Origin: Megaustenia siamemsis
Taxonomy: Eukaryota > Mollusca > Gastropoda > Stylommatophora > Ariophantidae
Reading direction: 5' to 3'
DNA: 64,000 bases
NCBI GenBank assembly: GCA_032433765.1
Contig: JAVIAB010000102.1
Location: 13,390,414-13,454,413, forward strand
Of this stretch, positions 44,333 to 55,347 are shown piece by piece; the first letter of the stretch is position 1, and every line of letters begins with the position of its first letter. The translations under genes and the position numbers were made by a program. The notes beneath the pieces were generated by a model, which was not told the origin of the DNA, did no database searches, and worked only from the letters and a program-made list of their open reading frames with translations.

Positions 44333-46250
44333 CTGTAACAGAACAGTGTCTATTATAAGAGCTGTCACTATTGTACTAGAACAGTGTCTATTATAAGAGC
44401 TGTCAATATTGTACTAGAACAGTGTCTATTATAAGAGCTGTCACTATTGTACTAGAACAGTGTCTATTATAAGAGCTGTCAATATTGTACTAGAACAGTG
44501 TCTATTATAAGAGCTTTCAATATTGTACTAGAACAGTGTCTATTATAAGAGCTGTCACTATTGTACTAGAACAGTGTCTATTATAAGAGCTGTCAATATT
44601 GTACTAGAACAGTGTCTATTATAAGAGCTGTCAATATTGTACCAGAACAGTGTCTATTATAAGAGCTGTCAATATTGTACTAGAACAGTGTCTATTATAA
44701 GAGCTGTCAATATTGTACTAGAACAGTGTCTATTATAAGAGCTTTCAATATTGTACTAGAACAGTGTCTATTATAAGAGCTGTCACTATTGTACTAGAAC
44801 AGTGTCTATTATAAGAGCTGTCAATATTGTACTAGAACAGTGTCTATTATAAGAGCTGTCAATATTGTACCAGAACAGTGTCTATTATAAGAGCTGTCAA
44901 TATTGTACTAGAACAGTGTCTATTATAAGAGCTGTCAATATTGTACTAGAACAGTGTCTATTATAAGAGCTGTCAATATTGTACTAGAACAGTGTCTATT
45001 ATAAGAGCTGTCAATATTGTACTAGAACAGTGTCTATTATAAGAGCTGTCAATATTGTACTAGAACAGTGTCTATTATAAGAGCTGTCAATATTGTACTA
45101 GAACAGTGTCTATTTTAAGAGCTGTCACTACTGTACTAGAACTGTGTTTATTATAAGAGCTGTTAATATTGTACTAGAACAGTGTCTATTTTAAGAGCTG
45201 TCACTATTGTGCTAGAAAAGTGTCTATTATAAGAGCTGTCACTATTGTACTAGAACAGTGTCTATTATAAGAGCTGTCACTATTGTACCAGAACAGTGTC
45301 TATTATAAGAGCTGTTAATATTGTACCAGAACAGTGTCTATTATAAGAGCTGTTAATATTGTACTAGAACAATGTCTACTTTAAGAGCTGACATTACTGT
45401 ACCAGAACAGTGTCTATTATAAGAGCTGTTAATATTGTACTAGAACAATGTCTACTTTAAGAGCTGACATTACTGTACCAGAACAGTGTCTATTATAAGA
45501 GCTGTTAATATTGTACTAGAACAATGTCTACTTTAAGAGCTGACATTACTGTACCAGAACAGTGTCTATTATAAGAGCTGTTAATATTGTACTAGAACAA
45601 TGTCTACTTTAAGAGCTGACATTACTGTACCAGAACAGTGTCTATTATAAGAGCTGTTAATATTGTACCAGAACAGTGTCTATTATAAGAGCTGTTAATA
45701 TTGTACTAGAACAATGTCTACTTTAAGAGCTGACATTACTGTACCAGAACAGTGTCTATTATAAGAGCTGTTAATATTGTACTAGAACAATGTCTACTTT
45801 AAGAGCTGACATTACTGTACCAGAACAGTGTCTATTATAAGAGCTGTTAATATTGTACTAGAACAATGTCTACTTTAAGAGCTGACATTACTGTACCAGA
45901 ACAGTGTCTATTATAAGAGCTGTTAATATTGTACTAGAACAATGTCTACTTTAAGAGCTGACATTACTGTACCAGAACAGTGTCTATTATAAGAGCTGTC
46001 AATATTGTACTAGAACAATGTCTACTTTAAGAGCTGACATTACTGTACCAGAACAGTGTCTATTAAAAGAGATGTCACTATTGTACTAGAACAGTGTCTA
46101 TTAAAAGAGATGTCACTATTGTACTAGAACAGTGTCTATTAAAAGAGCTGTCACTATTGTACTAGAACAGTGTCTATTAAAAGAGATGTCACTATTGTAC
46201 TAGAATAGTATCTCTTATAAGAGCTGCCACCATTGTACTAGAACAGTGTC
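44333..46250. repeat. 38-bp minisatellite with 76-bp higher-order domain, about 50 units
   Basis: Monomer TACTAGAACAGTGTCTATTA plus TAAGAGCTGTCAATATTG. In 44340-45310 monomers are similar, and a block starting at GCTTTCAATA (44513) recurs 228 bp later. In 45325-46050 two diverged monomers alternate strictly (AATGTCTACTTTAAGAGCTG with AGTGTCTATTATAAGAGCTG), a 76-bp higher-order unit repeated about nine times. The last 200 bp return to monomers. Confidence 0.94.
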
Positions 46251-46294
46251 ACTTCCTATTCCAATCACCACCATTATCACACAGTGAAGGAAAG

Positions 46295-46363
46295 GTAAGA
46301 GAAAACTTTGACCTAATGGCACGTTTGCATATTTCTTCAACAGTTGTACAAGGTATTAAATAC
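46295..46363 (-). CDS. Possible host exon (3' boundary uncertain)
   Basis: Minus: acceptor AAACAATCCTTCCAG, then an open phase reading YLIPCTTVEEICKRAIRSKF and further. It enters with one base, which would fit the two leftover bases of 56415-56565. No good donor is present; open sequence extends to about 46245, into the array edge. Family unknown. It may equally be chance. Confidence 0.25.
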
Positions 46364-46609
46364 CTGGAAGGATTGTTTAAGCCTAAGATTTGTTCATTAT
46401 CTTATATAGCAATCGATTTCCGTTTCGCGCTTTCTTAAAAATGACAAAGAAAAAAAAATTTTTTGCTATCTCTTATAGAAGCACATTCTTCTTTCTTCTT
46501 CTTCTTTATTCTTTTCACTTTTCACTGATACCTAAAAGGTGTCGTGGTTTATATCATTTGTCGTTCTTGAGCTGCTCGAATTGTGATTTTCCTTTGTTGT
46601 TACATGTCT

Positions 46610-46850
46610 CTGTCACTGCATCTATCCATCTTCTTCTGGTCTTCCTCTTGGTCTTTTTCCATGCATTCTCGAGAAGAACGCCCTTGATGGTAATTGGTGA
46701 GGATTCATTCTGACCAGGTGGCCAAACCATTTAAGTTGTTGTTCTATATATTCTTGGCAGGGTTTTATGCACATTAATATGTGTAATCGTTGGCCTTCTG
46801 ACAGACGGTTGGTCGCACCAGTCATGATTGCCATTAGTTAATATGAGTGA
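46610..46850 (-). mobile_element. LINE C-terminal fragment (family B-like)
   Basis: Open 70 codons on minus: CQEYIEQQLKWFGHLVRMNP, SRAFFSRMHGKRPRGRPEED. The same architecture as family B (IRKQQIQWVGHV, GRPRKRW) but diverged. Confidence 0.75.
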
Positions 46851-46959
46851 CTTAAGCTATAGCAGCTTCTCTCAAGACTGAATCTGCCAATATTGGATTG
46901 ACAGACCCGACCACAGATTGAACAAGATGTATTTCTGGTGCCTGGCCTCGTTCCTTTCT

Positions 46960-47630
46960 CCTGCAACTTACGACATTCTTTTTCTTTCCTTCCTCATCTG
47001 CCTTTCAGCGTCGAGGGGAGATATAATTTGCGGTCTTTTGCTCTTCTGTTCGCCTCTGCTGCTGTCCCAGTGCTTCTAATATTCCGCCAATTCATCTTTT
47101 TCGTGGTCGTCGTCAGTCTGGTGTCTCGCATCGTTTATTGAAAGATCGTTGTGTTGTGTTTTGATCTTTCTGCCTTGTCACGTGGCCAAACCATTTTATC
47201 TGTTGTTTCTTTATATATTCTATGGCAGGGGTTATTCCTAGATTTGTTTCTCAGTTCTTCACTTCTGACATTATCTCTCAAGCTGTTTTCTGTCATTTGT
47301 CTAACACATTTCTTCTCAGTAGAGATTATTTTTCTTATTGTTTTTGCATCTAAGGTCCAGAACTGGCATTGGTAGCACAACACTAAATGGAGATTGTATT
47401 GTAGAGTGCCCGTTTTGCCTCGAGTTATTTCCTTATTGATAGGCGATAGCTGTCCAATGATTTGACAAGGTTTGTTGAATCTTGAGTCTATTTTTGCTGT
47501 TTGTGAATTGTCGTTTGTCACTAGACTTCCTAGGTATTTAAATTCCTCGACTTGTTTTAGTTGTCTGCCCTCTGTAGTTATGTTGAGACTTAAGTTATTT
47601 ATGTTTGACATTCGATTTTGACATTAACGT
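46960..47630 (-). mobile_element. RTE-like LINE family B, long C-terminal copy
   Basis: Minus frame of 158 residues (47611-47135) with EGRQLKQVEEFKYLGSLVTN, IIGQLSPINKEITRGKTGTL, CYQCQFWTLDAKTIRKI and VRQMTENSLRD. Frameshifts follow, then the 3' signature CCTTTCAGCGTCGAGGGGAG (reverse). Best preserved family-B thumb region in the window. Confidence 0.85.
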
Positions 47631-47639
47631 TTTCTCGGA

Positions 47640-47785
47640 TGTTGTTGTGCCGTTTTATTGTTGTTCTCCATTTGCTACGATCTGATATCACATTTTCTCA
47701 GTTTCTTTCACTTTTAGAGAATTCACCCACGGAAACCCTACAAACATCCTTATATCTCAACACTAGTCTGTGACCTTGGTCTCCG
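47640..47785 (-). mobile_element. LINE family D, terminal fragment at array edge
   Basis: Minus codons HRLVLRYKDVCRVSVGEFSK and VISDRSKWRTTIKRHNNIRE match the C-terminus of 33981-34651 (KLRYRDICKS, ATDRTSWRAC). It passes directly into the 59-bp array. Confidence 0.7.
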
Positions 47786-48400
47786 ACGTTCTGTGGGAGA
47801 TCTGGCTAGAAGCAGAGATTCTTTCAGACGGGTTGTGGTGAATGCAATGTTCTGTGGCAGATCTGGTTAGAGACAGAGATTCTTTCAGACGGGTTGTGGT
47901 GAATGCAATGTTCTGTGGGAGATCTGGCGAGAGACAGAGATTCTTTCAGACGGGCTGTGGTGAATGCAACGTTCTGTGGGAGATCTGGCTAGAGATAGAG
48001 ATTCTTTCAGACTGGGTATGGTGAATGCAACGTTATGTGGGAGATCTGGCGAGAGACAGATTCTTTCGGATGGACTATGGTGAATGCAACGTTCTGTGGG
48101 AGATCTGGCGAGAGAAAGACTCTTTCGGACGGACTGTGGTGAATGCAACGTTCTGTGGGAGATCTGGCGAGAGAAAGACTCTTTCGGACGGACTGTGGTG
48201 AATTCAACGTTCTGTGGGAGATCTGGCGAGAGACAGATTCTTTCGGGTGAACTGTGGTGAATGCAACGTTCTGTGGGAGATCTGGCGAGAGACAGATTCT
48301 TTCGGGTGAACTGTAGTGAATGCAACGTTCTGTGGGAGATCTGGCGAGAGACAGATTCTTTCGGGTGAACTGTGGTGATTGCAACGTTCTACAAAGGACA
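47785..48400. repeat. 59-61-bp minisatellite, about 10 copies
   Basis: TCTGTGGGAGATCTGGCGAG plus AGACAGATTCTTTCGGGTGA plus ACTGTGGTGAATGCAACGT; 59-bp spacing in the right part (48093, 48152, 48211, 48270), 61 bp in the left. The first plus-strand unit also reads GDLARSRDSFRRVVVNAM, which resembles LINE C-termini. Minus ORFs of 99-146 residues are artefacts. Confidence 0.92.
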
Positions 48401-48647
48401 TGCGACCTGATGACGCTTTCTTCAGCACCAATAACCCACTTCTTGTTCTATGGTGAAGCCTAATGAGAGGCTGCAATAATTCACACACTTCTTTCCGGAA
48501 CATCCGACTCTGTCACAGTAGATCTTTCAGGACCGGGCTTGAATTTCTTCTTCAAGTTAGCGCATTGTCAAAACTGCGTAGACTTTGCGGGCCCGCCAAA
48601 TAAAGATGGAGTAGGGTCCTGGTCAGCAATGATTTGCTAATACTACG
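48401..48647. other. Unassigned sequence
   Basis: No family assigned. The minus strand contains an open stretch MFRKEVCELLQPLIRLHH next to the array without splice support. Confidence 0.35.
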
Positions 48648-48923
48648 GCACAATTTGGGAGCCGCGATAGCTCAGTGGTTAGTGAACTGGACTACAAAGG
48701 ACAAGAGGTTGGGTTCGATCCCAACCAACAGCTTCCGGGTTCACCTAGCCTTTAATGGGTACCGGATTTTTTTCTTGGAAAGTGAAGCGGCACGGGCGTA
48801 ATACCGACCACATTACCCAAAAATTATGTGCCGTAGGTCTGTAAAATTTATGGTCACTAACAAAATATTCCCTATACGGCACTTGGCGTGACGGGGTACT
48901 TTACTTTTTTTACAGCACAATTT
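48648..48923 (+). mobile_element. SINE family S1 with 9-bp target duplication
   Basis: GCACAATTT at 48648-48656 and 48915-48923. Full-length S1 starting GGAGCCGCGATAGCTCAGTG, B box GGGTTCGATCCC, end GACGGGGTACTTTAC and T7. Defines S1 as about 258 bp. Confidence 0.95.
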
Positions 48924-48924
48924 A

Positions 48925-49320
48925 AAACATTAGAGCTAAAATGCCAATACAAAGAGTTTAAACAAACATCCATGAATTATCTTTTCATTTTGTAAAGATA
49001 TCGATTGAGTCTGCGCCGTTCTGCTTTCAGTGAAAGAAAAAAATCAATTTGTCTTTGTTATCTATTAACAGAACACAATCTACTTCGAAACCAGATGTGT
49101 AGAAAGTTAGAGACTGGAATCACAAAAATGTGTAGATGCGAACAAGCAACAAGAGCAGACTGCAGCACACAGAGAGTACAAGACTACAGCCAGTGTTAAA
49201 GCATTGAGATGTGCTCACTAGACCAGCGAGGCTACACTAAACTTTAGATGAAACGCTAAAGATAACTAAAATACTCAAAGGAAAACTTTGCATTTTTATG
49301 GAACTTCGCGAATTATGAAT
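48925..49320. other. Unassigned sequence
   Basis: No exon, tandem array or recognised repeat family seen. Confidence 0.4.
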
Positions 49321-50153
49321 TAGAGGAGGTGGAGAAGTAGAGGTGGGGTAGAGGAGGAAGAGAAGAGGAAGAGAAAACGATCAGGAGGAGAAGTAAATTA
49401 GAGTTAGAAGAATAAGATAAAATAGTGGGAAAGAATGGGGTGAGGAAAGCGATGAGGAGAGGTAGTGCATAAGAAGAGGAGCAGGAGCAAATAAAGAAAA
49501 GTAGAAGAAGAGAGAGGCAGTAGTAAGAGTTTATAAAGAAGAAGAAGAAGGGAGGAGCAGTAGTAAGAGTTTATAAAGAAAAGATGAAGAAGAGAGGGGC
49601 AGTAGTAAGAGTTTATAAAGAAGAAGAAGGGAGGGGCAGCAGTAAGGGTTTATAAAAAAAAAAGAAGAAGAAGAAGGGAGGGGCAGCAGTAAGGGTTTAT
49701 AAAGAAAAGATGAAGAAGAGAGTGGCAGTAGTAAGAGTTTATAAAGAAAAGAAGAAGAAGAGAGTGGCAGTAGTAAGAGTTTATAAAGAAAAGAAGAAGA
49801 AGAGAGTGGCAGTAGTAAGAGTTTATAAAGAAAAGAAGAAGAAGAGAGTGGCAGTAGTAAGAGTTTATAAAGAAAAGAAGAAGAAGAGAGTGGCAGTAGT
49901 AAGAGTTTATAAAGAAGAAGAAGGGAGGGGCAGCAGTAAGGGTTTATAAAAAAAGAGGAAGAAGAGAGGACCAGTAGTAAGAGTTTATAAAAAAGAAGAG
50001 GAAGAAAAGAAAAGAAGAAGAAGAAGAAGAAGAGAAGAAAAGAGAGGAGAAGTAGTAAGAGTTTATAAAGAAGAAGTAGAAGAGAGGAGCAGTAGTAAGA
50101 GTTTATAAAGAAGTAGAAGAGAGGAGCAGTAGTAAGAGCTTATAACAAAAAGA

Positions 50154-50156
<3 letters not shown>
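49321..50156. repeat. Purine-rich minisatellite, unit about 42 bp
   Basis: GA-rich DNA from 49321; from 49500 clear units of GCAGTAGTAAGAGTTTATAA plus AGAAAAGAAGAAGAAGAGAG. Near-identical 42-bp copies at 49715-49900. Strong strand asymmetry (almost no C on plus). Confidence 0.9.
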
Positions 50157-50213
<57 letters not shown>

Positions 50214-50215
50214 TA
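50157..50215. repeat. (TA)n microsatellite
   Basis: About 25 TA repeats, adjoining and probably the target of the DNA element that follows. Confidence 0.97.
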
Positions 50216-50927
50216 AACTCATTGGAAACAAATAGATGGTTTTAATTTTTTCTTATTTGCGGTATATAAAAACAAATACACATAATGAAATTAGTCAAAG
50301 GGACTATTTAACGTTTCTACTGGCCAACACTACACGCGTAATAAAAAAAATTGCACCGACTTCTCGCACGGTCTAATCACCTTATATTGAAAATGCCTGC
50401 GGGTTCCAATTCATTTAAAAGACGTATACACACTTTATCGTGACTAGGTGCATTTTACAATGAATCTGAAGTCGACATTCGGTACACTTCAAACTATCGC
50501 ATTGAAGATTTATCAATATTTTTTACAGAGAGAGTCAACGGGGAGTTTTTATTGTTCTTTATCAAACCCTGAGAAAAGAACAATGTCGTTAAGAGGCTCG
50601 TGTTCCTGCGTGAGCCACATTTTTATTTTGTCTTTAGTACTCAATAATACCGGGACTTTGTCTTCTTATAACCCTGTCCAGATGACTTTTTCTACGCTTT
50701 TGAAATGAATCATAACAAAGAGTCAGTATTCAATGAAGCTCGACGTACTGAGTTCCATACAAATCTGTGCGAGTAACCCGTGCACATTTTTTTTTCTTTC
50801 ATTTCGCCTATAGCGTAGACCAGTAGAAACTGTAAATATTCTATTTGACTAGTATCATTCTGTGTATTTGTTTTTACATACCGCAAATAAGACAAAATTA
50901 AAACCATCTATTTTCAAATGAGTTTTT
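50216..50927. mobile_element. Non-autonomous Tc1/mariner-type element with 75-bp TIRs
   Basis: Left AACTCATTGGAAACAAATAG then ATGGTTTTAATT; the right end inverted reads AACTCATTTGAAAATAGATG then GTTTTAATT. Pairing extends to ACAAATACACA. The interior holds a plus-sense piece of the transposase N-terminus (50448-50570: MNLKSTFGTLQTIALKIYQY, compare MSLKMKFCSLQNIALKMYDY at 24070). An opposite-orientation piece lies at 50600-50690 (TGAGCCACATTTTTATTTTG, compare 23215). Its TIRs differ from those of 22366-24468, so it belongs to a sister subfamily. Confidence 0.85.
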
Positions 50928-50964
50928 AAAAATATATTTAACGTCATGACAATAAAAAGTTTAC

Positions 50965-51332
50965 ATACAAACTGTGGTTTTACAGAAGAATGTTGAGAAT
51001 ACCATGGACAGCTAAGAAGAGTAATGAAGAGGTTCTGAGAAAGGTCACAGCAAAAAGAGAGCTAATTTCCAATGTTAGGAAGAGACAATCATCATTTTTT
51101 GGCCATGTAATGAGAAGAGAACAACTTGAATATATTGTAACAACTGGAACAATTGAGGGAAGAAGAGATAGAGGGAAGCAAAGAGAAAAAATAACAGACA
51201 GCTTAAGAGAATGGCTTGGCAGAAGGTCAACAAAAGAAATGATAAATAGCTGCCGAGATCGAATGTTGTGGAGAGACATGATCACCTAAGCCACTAGGTC
51301 CGGTACTTGATGATGATGATGATACAAACTGT
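50965..51332 (+). mobile_element. RTE-like LINE family A2 insertion with 11-bp target duplication
   Basis: ATACAAACTGT at 50965-50975 and 51322-51332. The insert has an open 99-codon C-terminus (LRIPWTAKKSNEEVLRKVTA, FGHVMRREQLEYIVTTGTIE, GRRDRGKQREKITDSLREWL) and a GATGATGATGAT tail. The least damaged A2 copy here. Confidence 0.92.
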
Positions 51333-51744
51333 CAACAATTGAGACTAATCGGTTAAGTTAGAGCATAATGAATAGGGGCATTAGTTTTGGAACGGGCTAT
51401 AACTTCATGTTTTACACAAATGTGTGGGCCAATCTCTGCAGCTTCCATTTATGTAACTGTAACAATATGTCCAGATATGGGTGCTATCGTGTTTGCTGAT
51501 GGTGAACAAACTGATCAGAAACATCTGAAGTGGATTGTAGAAAACAACAAAGTTGAACGGTGGTCACAGCTGGGCAATTGACGTTATTTATTACAAGGAG
51601 TCAAGCCTTCCAACCATCCATGCAACAGAAGTGTGCATCAGCTTGTAGAGAAGCCATTACATTAACATACAGTGTGATGTGCTGCACAACAGTTGCAATT
51701 GCTGTGGATACCAGTAAGTGATACAGTTCCGGCAGTGACTGCTT
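51333..51744. other. Unassigned sequence
   Basis: A plus frame at 51387-51581 (CPDMGAIVFADGEQTDQKHL) has balanced composition but no splice or start support and no recognised family. Confidence 0.3.
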
Positions 51745-52130
51745 TAGCTTTCATCATCATCATCATCATCATCATCACTGAATGCCATCTCCACATCGAA
51801 GGTTGGCTATCTCAGAGCGCCATTCCGTTCTGTCTCTTGCTTTGAAGGTGCAGGTTATCACAGGCTGACTTGTTGATGTTACTCGTCCATGTTAGTCTTG
51901 GTCTGCCTCTACCTCTTTTACCTTGCATTTTCCCTTCCAATATTACTTTCAGTAGGCCGTTGTGTTTTTTAACACACCCTAAAAATCTCATTTGTCTTGT
52001 TTGAATTGTGTTGAGTAGTTCACTTTTCATTTTTAGTTGTTTTAAAACTCCATAGTCTGTTTTATTTTCTTTCCATACAATTCTTCTGAATATAATTCAA
52101 TAAATCCACATTTCAAAGGCTTCAATTTTC
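51745..52130 (-). mobile_element. RTE-like LINE family E
   Basis: Left tail (CAT)8 then minus codons DNLHLQSKRQNGMAL, KRGRGRPRLTWTSNINKSAC, MKSELLNTIQTRQMRFLG, up to EAFEMWIY at about 52115. Tail and sequence match 36280-36755. Confidence 0.8.
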
Positions 52131-52179
52131 TGTTACATGTACATATTCGCGGATATTTCTTCTGATATAAATTAGAATT

Positions 52180-52400
52180 CCTCTCCATGACTTTCTTTGG
52201 AATCGTACGTGATGAGGATCCTTTCACGGAGGTGAGCCATATTCGTCTTTTGTGTCCTGAATATGTCTCTTGTGTTGCACACACTTTGCTGTTTTCGCTT
52301 TCTGATCCGTCCGCCCCATCTACTGACACATAGTTTTTACATTCGGTGTGGAGATTCCCAGTAGGCGCCATTGTTGTCAAAATAGATGTTTGCCTGTCGA
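52180..52400 (-). other. Unassigned open segment upstream of LINE E
   Basis: Minus strand, ATG in good context (ACAATGGCG) at about 52371. About 70 codons of balanced composition (MAPTGNLHTECKNYVSVDGA is the beginning) then run into LINE E sequence. Could be a first exon or part of an unrecognised repeat; no donor is convincing. Confidence 0.25.
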
Positions 52401-52629
52401 ACTGAGAACACACTTTGGTCTTGCTCGTCTCTCGTCGACACAAGAAGAATAAATAATATTCCACTGAAACATCGATAAAGTTCACCGTCTATCAACTCGT
52501 CAGAAGTAAATATAACTACAACGGGGAATAGCAGCACATTATTTCACAACTAGACTGTCGCACAAATTATTTAAACACGTCAGCAAGAGCCGAGGCAGAA
52601 AAACTATCTGCACGCAACCGCCATGAAAC

Positions 52630-52725
52630 CTCGAATCTTGTTCGAATTGTGTTAAATAATTCATTCTTCATTTTCAGCTGTTTCAACAATTCATTATTTG
52701 TTTTCTCTGTTACTCATTTCTACAT
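52630..52725 (-). mobile_element. LINE family E fragment
   Basis: Minus codons NNELLKQLKMKNELFNTIRT correspond to 36455-36520. About 95 bp. Confidence 0.6.
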
Positions 52726-52929
52726 ATTCTTTAATTTATTTTGTACTTTTCTATTTATTTAAATCTTGTTTTTTTTCTTAGACTATACAGTATAGAACTA
52801 ATGATATAAAGAAAAAGTATTATCACACACACACACACAACAATTAAACAGATCAAATTGTGTGGAGGAAGCACCATATGAAATCATCTCACAGAGAAGC
52901 TCCAGCACTTAGAAGCAGCGGAAGGAGAG

Positions 52930-53330
52930 GACAATGGTTATGGAAGGCCCCGGTATCACTGCAAACGAATTAAAATCCGTAATTGCTGAGCCGCCCGTGC
53001 CAGTGGAATCATCAGAATTACTTACTCATCTCCCAAACAAAGGTAACTGTAGTCCCCATCATAGTAGTCTCTGCACACGCCAAAAGACATAAGACGAAAC
53101 TGCACAGAAAGTGAACACAGCCATCTGTTCCCTGTCATACGATATCACCATTCATTGCAACCAATAGGAATATCGAAACACGATAAAAACGGATGAAACA
53201 CACAACTCACGGTGTGCACAGACCACAAACTCAGTAGCTCCGTAGCAAGGCTAACATGGAATATGAGGAAAATGCAACAAGGAACACTTTTCATACAGAG
53301 CCTTTAACGGTTCCTGCCACCTATCCACAG
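52930..53330 (-). mobile_element. Retroposon family R3
   Basis: GGTTATGGAAGGCCCCGGTA at left through CACACGCCAAAAGACATAAG and ACGGTTCCTGCCACCTATCC at right; sense minus. Confidence 0.75.
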
Positions 53331-54050
53331 ACAATGTGGAGAGGACAACACTAATGATTAATTAATGATACAGTCACGATGACCACCATGCAGGAGACAC
53401 TAGAGACCACACAGCATTCCGTTCTCACTCGATGCTGAAAGGCAATCGGGGGAAAGTAAAGTTCTCTCTGACTTTCAGCATAGATTTGTACCCGTAAACT
53501 TCAACTTCACACAAGAAGTATCTCCTCTCCCTAAATTTCAGATTTACACACCACTTTACCATTGATCCCCTAAAGTTTCAAACTTAAGATGACACTTTAC
53601 CAATTAATCCCCTAAATAAAGTTTCACGCTTAAGATAACACTTTACTAATTAATCCCCTATAGTTTCAACCTTAAGACAACACTTACTCGATAAAGTTGA
53701 TCCCCTAAAGTTTAACTTTAATACAACACTTATCCGATAAATTTGATCCCCTAAAGTTTAACTTTAAGACAACACTTATCCGATAAATTTGATCCCCTAA
53801 AGTTTTAACTTTAAGACAACACTTATCCGATATATTTGATCCCCTATGGTTTCAACCCTAAGACAACACTTATCCGATATATTTGACCCCTTAAAGTTTC
53901 AACTTTAAGACAACACTTATCCGATATATTTTATCCCTTATAGTTTCAACTTTAAGACAACACTTATCCGATATATTTGACCCCTTAAAGTTTCAACTTT
54001 AAGACAACACTTATCCGATATATTTTATCCCCTATAGTTTAAACTTTAAC

Positions 54051-55347
54051 ACAACTCTATCATCCGCATGGTGCTCAGCATCAAACACCACACTGCAATA
54101 ACTGTATAAAGTACAAAACCAGGCACTTAGGGTCATCACAGGAGCAATGAATCAACACCAATATTGGAGATGGAGAAATTGTGGAGGATACCAACACTGA
54201 GAGAACGGAGGGACACAAAGGTGCTTATACAGGCAGAAAAATTTGTATACATGCGAGACATCCAATGAAGGACCGATTCCAAAATCTTGCATTGGGACGA
54301 CTTAAGAGAAGCAGTTTTATCCACCAAGCCAAGCGTATTAGTAGACAAACACCAGACATGCCAAGAGTGGTTAACCTCCTATTGCCCATACCAGAACAGA
54401 CTCCCTGGACAGATGAATCAGGATTATCAGTTCAAATATGGACAGAAGTGAAAGGAATAGTTGACAAAGAGGTACAGAATAGTCTACAGCGAAAAACAAT
54501 AACTCTCAGTTTCCTGGATGAAGAATACCCACAAGACCTATGGATTCGTGTGTACACAGATGGATCAGCACAGAATGCAGTAAAGAATGGGGGAGCAGGT
54601 GCATATATAGAGTACCCAAATAACACTAGGGATATGAATAAAATAGCAACAGGGAAATATTGTCACAATTATGATGCAGAAATACAAGCAATAAAGTTGG
54701 CAATAGAAAAACTGCTGAACAGTAATCTTAGCCCACAGCCTGTAGTGTTTTTGACAGATGCAAGATCAGTACTCCAGGCACTTCAATCCAGAAAATTACC
54801 ACATCTGCAGACCTTATTGACTGAACTCTGCAAGCACCACAGGGTTGCCCTGCAGTGGATCCCGTCTCACTGTGGAATACCAGGAAATAAGAAAGCAGAT
54901 CAGTTGGCAAAGGAAGGTTCAACAGGCACACAACTAGATACACCTGTTACATACCATCATAAGAAACAGATAATCAAATCAATCAGAGGACCACAAGCCC
55001 CAAATCAGGATGCCTTTCATAATATGAATAGATATGAACAAGTTATCATTATACGCCTAAGAACAGGACACAATCGACTCCATAGTCATATGTATACAAA
55101 ATTCAAGATCGGCACATCAACTACTTGTACATGTGGACAGGCACCCCAGACTGCTGAACACATACTTCAAGACTGCACTGAATATAGTAGACTGAGGAAA
55201 ATCCATTGGCCCATAGATACAACACTACAGACAAAACTATATGGGCCACTGCAAGAATTACAAAGACAGTAAAATTAATACAGGAAACGACATTGCTGAT
55301 ATAGACAATACTTTGAGCGAACGAAAGATAGATAGAAAGACAACTCT
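54051..55347 (+). mobile_element. RNase H LINE copy 3 inserted in satellite
   Basis: ACAACTCT at 54051-54058 and 55340-55347 bounds the insert, although the satellite unit itself can supply this motif. Begins with YKVQNQALRVITGAM-like codons, contains the 363-codon frame described separately and ends in GAGCGAACGAAAGATAGATA. The longest of the copies. Confidence 0.88.
54181..55272 (+). pseudogene. LINE ORF2 C-terminus with intact RNase H domain
   Basis: 363 codons. Residues 1-25 are in a wrong frame relative to the LINE (the expected RIPTLRERRDTKVLIQAEKF is in another frame), so a frameshift precedes MKDRFQNLALGRL. RNase H spans about 122-247 with all four acidic residues: D127 (YTDGS), E167 (DAEIQAI), D193 (LTDARSV) and D240 (KKADQLAKEGS), plus H230 in PSHCGIPG. 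A CCHC-type zinc motif follows (C316, C318, H327, C332), then KLYGPLQEL. It would remove the RNA strand of the cDNA hybrid in a functional I-group LINE. There is no RT here, so the product alone could not retrotranspose. Confidence 0.85.

Noticed and set aside
47885..48503. Overlapping 99-146-residue repeat proteins
   Set aside because: Several frames of the same array are open at once, and the unit length of 59 bp shifts frame each copy.
51387..51581. 64-residue plus frame of balanced composition
   Set aside because: No splice sites, start context or recognisable family; kept only as unassigned sequence.
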